From Daphnia carinata (lineage: Eukaryota > Arthropoda > Branchiopoda > Diplostraca > Daphniidae): a stretch of 64,000 nt of DNA. Shown here in pieces: positions 9,203 through 18,020 of this stretch (the stretch's first letter is position 1; every line of letters begins with the position of its first letter). The stretch is from contig NC_081337.1 in NCBI RefSeq assembly GCF_022539665.2, positions 5,370,679 to 5,434,678 on the forward strand, read 5' to 3'. The notes under the pieces were generated by a model. The model was given only the letters and a program-made list of their open reading frames with translations, made no database searches and was not told the origin of the DNA. The translations under genes were made by a program, and so were the position numbers.

Positions 9203-9988
9203 ATGGTCCCGGCGACGCTTTGCCTGTTGGTGTTTGTAGGACTCACCATCAATAGTGCTGACTCAGCTTCTATACACAAAGAGAACGAAACGGAACCGCT
9301 TATCGATGGATACTTGCCCATGAACATCAGCGACTCCAACACTGAAAATGTTGCCATCTTTGCTGCCAGTCAAATATCTTCAGCCTACCTGTCGGAACCG
9401 GTGAAATTAATGAAAATTGTCAGAGCAGATTCTGAAATTTTCGATACTCACGGTGTTAAAGTCAACATGACTGTGGAACTGGAAAAGGGAGTTGACACCA
9501 TTCTTGTTTGCGAAGTACTTGTCTTTGGTAACACTGGCCAAGATGCCCAATGGACCAAGGATGACCTAACGCTAATTGATTACACATGCTTACCAGCTAC
9601 AAACGGTTCTATCGAAGATAACGTGTTGCCGGTCAGCCAGGTATCGTCGGTTCTGAACGACACTAAAATCAACGACATCGTTGGTTTTGCTACAGATACG
9701 ATAATTACCAACATTAACGCTGAAACCACGCTGAATCTTGCTGAAATTGTCAAAGCTGAATGGCAATCCACCTCGACCAGTATAAATTACAAGTTAACTT
9801 TGAAGCTAACGGGTCTTGACGGAGAAGATACCTTTTGTGAAGCTATCGTCTCGGATCCAACCAATGAGGAAGCGACAAAGACCCGCGAACTTTCCTACTA
9901 TAGCTGTTCCTTAATTGATGAATCATCTGTTGAGTTTGAAGTGGATATTCCTGAAAAAGCCATCCTGTCAAAATGGCTTTCTCCGTAA
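9203..9988 (+). CDS. Secreted protein with two degenerate cystatin-like domains
   Basis: Intronless, 261 residues from the ATG at 9203. Signal peptide: MVPATLCLLVFVGLTINSAD. Two cystatin folds are recognisable from the helix (NVAIFAASQI; DIVGFATDTI), the KIVRADSE / EIVKAEWQ strand, NYKLTLKL and the final cysteine pair, but neither keeps QxVxG: domain one has EIFDTHG and domain two has QSTSTS. The Trp hairpin is also altered. This is the most diverged intact member of the array and may have lost protease inhibition or taken another role (inference). The start is supported by a good signal peptide right after the ATG and a TATA box 70 bases upstream. AATAAA near 10047. Confidence 0.8.
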   Translation: MVPATLCLLVFVGLTINSADSASIHKENETEPLIDGYLPMNISDSNTENVAIFAASQISSAYLSEPVKLMKIVRADSEIFDTHGVKVNMTVELEKGVDTILVCEVLVFGNTGQDAQWTKDDLTLIDYTCLPATNGSIEDNVLPVSQVSSVLNDTKINDIVGFATDTIITNINAETTLNLAEIVKAEWQSTSTSINYKLTLKLTGLDGEDTFCEAIVSDPTNEEATKTRELSYYSCSLIDESSVEFEVDIPEKAILSKWLSP

Positions 9989-11774
9989 TATATTTGTATA
10001 TTATGTACTGTGAACAAACTTTAAGTTCAGTAATTTTGCTCTTAAAATAAATTGCGCATTCAGTTACGGTACGAATCTGCAAAAGAATTTGAAAAGGAAA
10101 TATATAAAGAAATATTGTTTTTTTTGTATGCGTCTGTATAAAAAATTTGCTTACAAAACTACCTACTTTCCCGCCATCTCTGGCATAACAGGTTGCCGTA
10201 TAGATTGCATTTTCTTCGTTAAAATACATATTTGGCTGTTCTAGATGCACACTGTGATTATGAAGTCAGTTTCATCTTCCACCTGACATATATGGATGAT
10301 ACTTTTACAAGTTTGAAACAAGCAACTAGGGACCTATACTTACCTCGCTGGATTTCACATTCCAGTTGGATGGCAACGGGTTCCCTTCACATCGTTTTCA
10401 TTTTCCTTTAGTGGGGTTTTGGAAGTGGGGCGAAAATGGCTCCCTGTGAAGTGACATCAGAATTGAAGCAGACCAAGTGAAACTAATCCACGCCAATCGG
10501 CTTTCGAAAAAATTAAATGCACTTATAAATCTAAAATTCCATGAACGGAATGAGCAGATGACAACTTGCCCTTCTATAGAAGTTTTGTAGTGGCCCCAAT
10601 TTTCTCAAATCTGGTTCTGTTTGGATACACTACAGGTTCTTCGCATTTGGAGAGTACCAAAGTGAACAAGCTGTTTGCAGTTGAGAGCTTGTCAGATCCT
10701 TTCCTGCTCACAACCAATTTCACATCAGGCGACAAATTTAGACAGTGATACGACAAAGAGGCTGTACTAGAACATCAACATAAAGAGGATGGCTTTAAAC
10801 ATTATTCTTGCCTCACTAGAAATCATTGAATCTCCATGTGCTTCCAGAAGGTTGGCCTTCGGAAGCTTTTAAACAAAGGCAGACGGGAAACGTTTGTGAG
10901 AAATACAAGGTAAGTACAAGGATATCATTAGCAATTAATATTATCATCCCATGGGCAGACCTTAAAATAAAATGTTTATCAAAGGTACCCAGTTACGAAG
11001 CCCTATTTGTGATAGAATTACGTATTAATACAGCAATTGTACTTTAAGCCGGATGTCACGTTTTACCGCCACATCAGCGAACCCGATAACATAAAGTTAA
11101 CGTAACAAACACGGAAATAGAGAGCAATGCAAAGAGTTAAAGCTAGTATGACGTGGCCTTGGCTTGTTGCCAAGTCCCAGTGAAAGAAGGCTGCATTCAA
11201 TCAAAAGTTTTCTTTTGCCCTTCTAGTCCTAACCAGATTTAACTTTCTTCTTTGCTCACGGGCTGGTGAAAAACCCGAAATGAGGAAATCTAGAACCCCA
11301 TCTGTCAAACCAGCAAAGCTCATGCCAACCAAGATGATGAATTTTCTTGATTAAGGTATTTCCCAGTTAATAATCATATTTAATTCATACTTAATGATTC
11401 ATTGTTGTCCTTTAATGGCAGTTGCAGCACGATTGCGTTTGTTGAATTTCTCCAAACGTCCGGGCAACGGGTACAGGACATACACTTCATGCTGTCTTTG
11501 AAGAAGCTCATTGGTCGACACGGTAGTGATTAACGCCACGTCATCGTACAGCAAAAAAAAATCTCTGCAGGCGTCTTGTGTTGTGACGTCGACTTCCTCA
11601 AGGACTTTAGGTTTTTGCCCTGGCTTTTGTTCTGCTTTCGCCGTCTCTCGCGCCATTCCACGAAAGGTGGTCGTCCTATAAAACACCTGGATTGTTTACA
11701 TTTTGGTAGCATTCGCCAGACGCGGATTCTTTGCAGCAGTTGTTTGTTAATCGTCGGCCCGTTCGATATCAAAC
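9989..11774. other. Intergenic gap, no supported gene
   Basis: Contains the poly(A) signal of the preceding gene and the promoter of the next one (TATA near 11675, a TGACGTCG CRE-like site near 11586). A segment at 10845-10908 ends in a good donor (AAG then GTAAGT) and reads open, but has no partner exon or family match. A minus-strand ORF at 11399-11686 covers the promoter and is probably chance. Confidence 0.45.
11674..11683 (+). promoter_or_regulatory. TATA box of two-domain cystatin gene
   Basis: CCTATAAAAC about 95 bases before the ATG at 11775; expected start site near 11705. Confidence 0.6.
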
Positions 11775-12521
11775 ATGGAGCGTCCGACAGCAGTCCTCTT
11801 CCTTTTGGCAGTCGCCGTCCTCACCGTCGAAGGTGTTTCTATTACCAAACGTCAGGTGGGTTTCGTTGGCGGTTTTTCACCCGCCAAAGTGGACGATCCT
11901 GACGTTCTTAAGATGGCGGATTTTGCTACGACCGCTGTGTCAGCCAGTACCAACTCAGGACCCGTCAAACTGCTCAAAATTGTAAAGGCGGAAACGCAGG
12001 TGGTTGCCGGTACCAACTACAAACTGAATCTTGAGCTGTCCAGTGGAGCCAATGCCGCTCCATTGCCCTGTGAGGTGGTCATCTTCGATCAACCTTGGAC
12101 CAATACTCGCAAGATGATCAAGTCCTCTTGCTCAGCAAAAAGAAAAACGACCAGACAGATTCCTGGTGGTTCTCAGCTACCCGGTGGATTCTCCCCACTG
12201 GATGTAAGTTCCAAAAACGTAAAAGAAATCGCTTCTTTTGCCACAACCGCCATATCTGCAAACACCAATTCGGGGCCTGCCACTTTAGTTAAAGTCATTA
12301 AGGCCGAATCCCAGGTGGTAGCTGGAACAAATTTCAAGTTGACGATGGAGTTGGATCCGGTTGAGGGAGACAATCTCCTCTGCGAAGTGGTTGTATTCGA
12401 TCAGCCCTGGACCAACACTCGCAAACTGAGCGAGTCTAAATGCTTCCCAACTAAAAATTTATTAGTCAAGGTTGCTGAAGTTCCTCACAGTGACACTCAA
12501 GTGAAGACAGCCAGAAAGTAA
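11775..12521 (+). CDS. Secreted two-domain cystatin, both inhibitory loops intact
   Basis: Intronless, 248 residues. Signal peptide MERPTAVLFLLAVAVLTVEG, then TKRQV, a dibasic site directly before domain one. Both domains carry perfect QVVAG loops and DQPWTNT hairpins and end in a cysteine after the ES/KS motif. A second basic stretch (SAKRKTTRQIPGG) separates the domains, and a Lys-rich tail ends the protein. The best-conserved member of the array, so the best candidate for a working double cysteine-protease inhibitor. TATA box upstream. Like its neighbours it has no introns, which fits expansion by tandem duplication of one intronless ancestor. Confidence 0.88.
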   Translation: MERPTAVLFLLAVAVLTVEGVSITKRQVGFVGGFSPAKVDDPDVLKMADFATTAVSASTNSGPVKLLKIVKAETQVVAGTNYKLNLELSSGANAAPLPCEVVIFDQPWTNTRKMIKSSCSAKRKTTRQIPGGSQLPGGFSPLDVSSKNVKEIASFATTAISANTNSGPATLVKVIKAESQVVAGTNFKLTMELDPVEGDNLLCEVVVFDQPWTNTRKLSESKCFPTKNLLVKVAEVPHSDTQVKTARK

Positions 12522-14124
12522 ACTGCTGCAGTGCAGTCAATTTCCTTAAATGTCTTTGTTGTTTTCTCACGAATAATCTTGGTGGTTTTTTATTTGAAAT
12601 TTTAATTCCATATAGCACAAAATCGGATTTTTAAGAACATTATATTCTCCATTGCGCTGTGTTTTTCCTACGTAATACACGTTTTCATTTCGATCAAATG
12701 ATATTGGCCAATCTTAGTTTTTAATGTCTGTCCAACGGTTGGTAATTGAACGGCACTCATTTCTAAGTAAGGTTACTTAAAAATCATCAGATGAAGACCA
12801 AGCTGCATTTCTTTGGCTCTCGTCTAAAACACCAAATGTTAACACTCTTCAAAAATCGCAATTTTCATGACTGTTATAGCTGAAGTTCGTTGAGCTTTCG
12901 TCTGGCATACGATTTCCTATATCGTTTTTACTCTTGTTCGATAGTTATATTCTGAAATTTGATTTATTACATTTCGATGTAACTTTCTTCAAAAAATATA
13001 TCTTTTAATGTCGTGAATTTTACATGTAAAATTCGGATAGATTTGTTGAAAACCTTTGGCTACAGAAGTTGCCTCCTTTGTTGATGGTTGCCGAAACTCT
13101 TTTTCTCACCCCTATTTTCGAAAACATAATGGCCGACATTCAGTCATGGACCAATCAAATTAAAGATAACTAAAGCAGAAAACAAAAGGGAGTGAAGGGA
13201 GGTAATTTTTGGCGCGAGATGGCAATAGAACAAGCAAAGCAAGGTAAAAGACCACCAGTAAAACGTGCAGTGATTCCGTGACAGATATTACGTTCATCTG
13301 TGTAGTGTTTTAGGGATTTCTATTTGACATTTTGTTTGTACACCAGAAATGGTCCATATGGCAGTATCTGCAATATTTCTCAAGACAATTAACCTATCTT
13401 CATCAGAGGTAAAGTTAACAATATTTACAATTCACTTGTTTCAGCATTGTATTACATTGGATATGATAAACATTTTGAGATTTTTCACTGGCATCCTTGA
13501 TCCTCATTGCTTTTCATTTATAACAACCTAAACGATTGCTAAGTATTCTCTTAAATGCTCGAAACTAAACAGTTCAGTCATGCTAAACTGAAAGTCACCA
13601 GTCATCGAGAAAATAAAAACTATTCATTCTTGTACTTTTACATAAAATTTGTTTTTCAGCTGGTATACTGACAGCTTGTTTGTTAGATGCAGGTGCTGAT
13701 ATTCTGCTGACGTCATAAGGCTGTACCTGCAAGGCATGTTTTTGGAAACACAACAAATTTAAGGGTAACAGAAATGATATTATTCAAAACATTTTGCTTA
13801 AATTTACTGTTGATTGGATGCAGGATGCAGCTTACGCCAACAAATCTGACACTGGTTTGTGACCTTGCATAAACACAAACAACATTGCAAAGTACGATGC
13901 CAGGAACACATTTGCAATTCATTTCCAAGACACCATGGAGTTAGCCATCCTGAAATCAAGGTCGGGAACCATTTTTTTTTCCATCCTTGCATGACTTTGA
14001 GATTGGCGTTGTAGCATAAAAGAGGGCCACCCTTTAAAAACCGGATGATTCTCTAAGAACTTTTGTATTCGTTATACGTACATGCGTGAAAAAAGGTAGT
14101 TTCCCCTGCTCTTCCGTGCATAAT
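12522..14124. other. Intergenic gap, no supported gene
   Basis: A/T-rich, stop-dense in all frames; the short ORFs present show no conserved motif. Ends with the TATA box of the next cystatin gene. Confidence 0.5.
14013..14021 (+). promoter_or_regulatory. TATA box of single-domain cystatin gene
   Basis: GCATAAAAG about 110 bases upstream of the ATG at 14125, implying a leader of roughly 80 bases. Confidence 0.5.
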
Positions 14125-14529
14125 ATGGCGAAAATTGCAACAACGGTTTTGTTATTGGCCATCGTGGCATTCATTATCAACGACTCGTATTCGGCCTCCG
14201 TTACCAAATCTGAAGCGGGTTTTGCAGAAGGCTTCTCAACAGTCAATGTAGACAATGTTGAAGTTAAGAAAATGGCAGATTATGCCATCAAAGCCATATC
14301 GTCCAGCAGCAAATTAGGGTCCATCAAGTTAATTCGGATTGTAAAAGCCGAAACGCAGACTGTGGCTGGGGTTAACTACAAGCTGAACCTAGAGCTTGAC
14401 TATACGAATACTGGAGAAAATGCACTTCCTCTTCCGTGCGAAGTTGTTGTTTTCCGTCAACCCTTGACCGACGTCCGTGAACTGAGACAATTAAAATGTT
14501 TCCCGAGCGCATACACCAAGACCGCTTAG
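14125..14529 (+). CDS. Secreted single-domain cystatin
   Basis: Intronless, 134 residues from the ATG at 14125; the frame extends up to a GTG at 14086 that is not a likely start. Signal peptide MAKIATTVLLLAIVAFIIND, then one cystatin domain with GFSTVNVDNVEVKKMAD, the inhibitory loop QTVAG, NYKLNLEL and LPCEVVVF. The second hairpin reads RQPLTDV, so the usual Trp is missing, which may weaken binding. It has the size of a classical single cystatin and could be closest to the ancestral unit. AATAAA at 14600 closes a short 3' UTR. Confidence 0.85.
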   Translation: MAKIATTVLLLAIVAFIINDSYSASVTKSEAGFAEGFSTVNVDNVEVKKMADYAIKAISSSSKLGSIKLIRIVKAETQTVAGVNYKLNLELDYTNTGENALPLPCEVVVFRQPLTDVRELRQLKCFPSAYTKTA

Positions 14530-16375
14530 CCGTGATTTTACCTCCCCATTAATGCGTTTTGCGGTTTTGTTCTTATGATTTTGAATTTTGTTGTTTACCA
14601 ATAAATGTCACAAAGCAACATGACACCAGTCAGTTCATGAAGTAGCAGCCAAAGATTAATTGTATGTTGGGCTTGAAGGATCAGTAAACAATGTTTCAGA
14701 GACCTAGTGAAGTTCGAAGACTAAGATTAACCTTACCTTCACTCTTGGCTACAAACTTCTGCCTAGTAACACAATTTTTCCCGTTTCAGTAACGATTTTA
14801 TAGCGCATACTAGTGAATCATGAATGCTCAAATTCTATATATTTTGCTGGTGCCCAGCTGTGTCCCCTTTTGGGAGGAAGCAGCTAATCACGAATGTTCT
14901 CTGTTGACGTGTTTGGACGGCTGACTCATTTCACTTGTTTGTTGTTTCCCTTGCGTTCGGCCATTTTTCGCCCTATGATCTAACAAATGACGCATTCCAC
15001 ATAGAATTATGTGGGACTAGTTGTTAATGACCTTCATTTCTATCAATTTATCACGACCCCGTCAGCTACGCGCCGAATAAGCCCGTCAATGCTTAAAGCT
15101 AGTTTTTTTTTTTATCAAAGCTATTTTCTTGCATGTTTACTTCAGCTACTGGTAAACCACAAAGAAAAACTCAATGCCGTATTAAACATCAAGAATGATG
15201 GCGACCCATATAGGGTTTGTCTGCCTGCATGGGTGACCGAAGCATCACGGTCCCGCACAATTTTATCCTTCAATGTCATTTGTCATCCTTGTTTTTTTTT
15301 CTCCAGTCTCAGAGATTTTTTCATCGGCCGCTTTCTAATTTTTTTTTAACGTGTTAAATTAAACTCTCAAAGCTGAAAACATGGATTAACTCTTTCCCCA
15401 TTTCCCTGTTGCAAATGCAACTTAACTTTTTGTGCGGGTATTTGAATTCGCGTGCCCTCTCCCAATCGCCATGGGCCGCATTTAACCCTCAACAAAACAA
15501 GTAGAACAACGATAACATAGGGCTACTGAAATGCAGGATCTAGTCAAGGAAAGTCGCCACTTTCCCGAGTCAATGGAAAATCAAACGTTGCCTTTAGTAT
15601 CAAGTCGTCTCATGTCTTTGTAGCAACCAAGGTAGAGCCAAAAGAGCGCAGCCGGTTAAAGCCGTTCTGTTTGTGAACAAAACCAGGTTGTACCGGTTTG
15701 CACTAGAATATGACTTTCTTTTTAAGTTAGATTTTCATGGTTGAAAATGAAAAGTACCCCAGCTGTGGCAGCAAAACAGCCCAAAACGATGATTAAAGTA
15801 TGAGTCATTAGATTGGAGAAAACCCACGATTACCGACAGGTGTTGTTTCAAATGACGTCTGTTCAAGTAGTGACGCTAATTCACATCTATCACATGTATG
15901 TCCTAAATACGTTTCCAGAGATGGAACTCAATATTTTATGTACTTTTTGCAGTGCCGGTATGTCGTAGAACCCGCACAGCAAATACCCTTACCTTTGCGA
16001 CAGCGCCTCATTTTTTGTGTTTGTTTACGTTTTCTTTTTTCGATGAGGCCCCCCCCCCGCTAGTCGGCCACCCACATGTCCCCCTCCACAATTTCTTTGC
16101 CCCAAACCATCTGTGAATATATAAAGGTGTTGACAACTGGGAACTTTAGTCCAGTCTGACGCACAACTGAATCTGAACACTTGCCGTTTCAATTCGTATC
16201 TTTTCCCTCCTGTACTGAAACACAGGCTTGCGAGCTTCACCTGTCGGTTATTGACTCAACTGAGTATCGAATCTGCGTTGGCCAACAGGAAAACAAACGC
16301 TGGAAAGTGCTGCGGAATAGCGACAGATTGAGCAGATAGTAAACAGACGGACGGACATAGCAGTCGACACAAAAA
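14530..16375. other. Intergenic gap, no supported gene
   Basis: No gene seen. Includes the poly(A) signal at 14600, a C tract at 16050-16059 and, at the right end, the promoter and leader of the FAS1 gene. Confidence 0.5.
16117..16128 (+). promoter_or_regulatory. TATA box of FAS1 gene
   Basis: AATATATAAAGG, followed about 30 bases later by an initiator-like TCCAGTCTG near 16151. Leader of about 225 bases to the ATG. Confidence 0.6.
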
Positions 16376-17276
16376 ATGGTCGGTACTAAAACAAGATTTA
16401 CGTCATACAACTGCAGCAGTTGGACTGCACGGCTGAGCCCAGTTTTCGTCATTCTGTTGGCTGTGTTTCATCTATTCGCCATGGAAGCCAATGCACAATC
16501 ATCCAACATCATCACGGAAATTCGACAGGCTTTTGCTAGCCACAAAGAACTAAGCCGTGTCGCCAATTACTTGAATTTGGGTGAAAAGGAAATTTCACAA
16601 AGCCTGATGAATGGTCAGACAGGTCAGTAACTCATTTGGTGTCCTACTTCACTTGTTGTTTGTAACGATGAGTAAATCATTACAGGCAGTGGATACACTT
16701 TTTTCGCCCCTACAAATTGGGCTTTTGTACGGATGCTACCCCAAGATATCTCTGACCCCTTCTTTGTCGATGCCCAGCTACGTCAGAATGTCCTCCTTCA
16801 TCATTTCGTTCGAAGCTCGTTAACACAAGACGGTCTGCTCTCGAAATCTGAGCTTATAATGGCAGATGGCAAACCAAGCACATTAACCCACAATGCCGCA
16901 AATGGTATGAAGAAATTATCTAGCGATAAGCGTATCGTTAAACAATATTTATCAGGCCAACAGTTGTCGAACTGTCATTTAACGTTTCTTCAAACGTATA
17001 GGTGGCGTTTCTATTCAAATCAACAATGCCAACATAAACCTAGAACCAATCCGCCTCGCCTCCGGCATCGTTTACATTGTTGATCAGGTCTTTGTCACGC
17101 CTCAACAGATTGACGAGGCCATCCGCAGGAATCCAGCTGTTGAAACCCCATGGGGTCCTATTGACTCACAGGGTCAAATTAATAACCAAGACGTGGAAAG
17201 CCAAACTGTCGTTGTTGATCTTGTAGCCGAATTCCTGCGAGAGGAAGCTGCCGCTGCAGCTGGTGGACACCACTAG
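16376..17276 (+). CDS. Secreted protein with one FAS1 (fasciclin) domain
   Basis: Exons 16376-16622, 16686-16904 and 17002-17276 join in frame to 246 residues. Residues 20-41 form a hydrophobic signal segment (LSPVFVILLAVFHLFAMEA). The FAS1 domain runs from about 45 to 205: the H1 region YTFFAPTNWAFVRM, a central VLLHHFVRSSL, and the H2-type strand NINLEPIRLASGIVYIVDQV. FAS1 proteins are extracellular or cuticle/adhesion proteins. Its last exon starts at the same phase and the same point in the fold as exon two of the fusion gene at the left edge of the window, so the two probably share an origin. Introns 63 and 97 bases. Confidence 0.88.
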
Positions 17277-18020
17277 TGCCTTCATATGCCTTTACTTTTG
17301 CATTTCGAGCAGACGCATATTTTAACTAGACATCGGTTATGCACTATGATGTCGTTTTCCCATTCCTATTTGATCCTTTAACAAAATCTCCACAAATGGA
17401 TGATTCATGCACATAATTTGGCCTAGACTTTATGCTTATTTTACACAATTCGATGAGTGCATTATCTATTCTTTTAATTCATTACCGAAATACATATCGT
17501 TGTATTAAGAAGTCAAAAGAAACATTTTATGATATTTTGTGGGATCCAGAAACAGATACTGCACTCGGATGAATTTTCCTATTTATGTGGCAACAATTCG
17601 AAATATTTAATTCCACAGTTTTTTTTTTCATTTTTAAAAGTTTAAACGAATATTATTACTGATTTTAAATGAAGATTCTGAAATGTGTAAAAGAAATTCA
17701 GAAAATGCCATCGGTCAGTGAATGCTACCATCACAAGCCATTTCACGGCGCCAACAAAAATGTACATTCGTTTAATTTGAAATCAATTTATCTAAAAGGA
17801 AATCATTGAACACCGTTCGAAAAAGTCTAAAGATTCCAATTCAGCAAATATTTTCGTTAAAATTTCGAAAAGAAATTTTAAAAATGAAAACAAATGTGCT
17901 TAATCGAACCTGCAACTTCAGTCATCATCTGAAAAGAGATACAGACACCAGCGATATTCGGTAAAAATATTGAATTTTCTTAATGTTTTCTGCTACAAGA
18001 AAAACGAAGCACATTCAAAA
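17277..18020. other. Intergenic gap
   Basis: 3' flank of the FAS1 gene and upstream region of the repeat-protein gene. A/T-rich, no gene seen. A possible upstream exon of the next gene would need an acceptor near 18000 (CTACAAG). Confidence 0.45.

Noticed and set aside
10826-11047. Open stretch ending in a good splice donor at 10908
   Set aside because: No ATG in frame, no family match and no downstream exon found.
11399-11686. 95-codon minus-strand ORF upstream of the two-domain cystatin gene
   Set aside because: It covers that gene's TATA box and leader, shows no motif and is probably chance.
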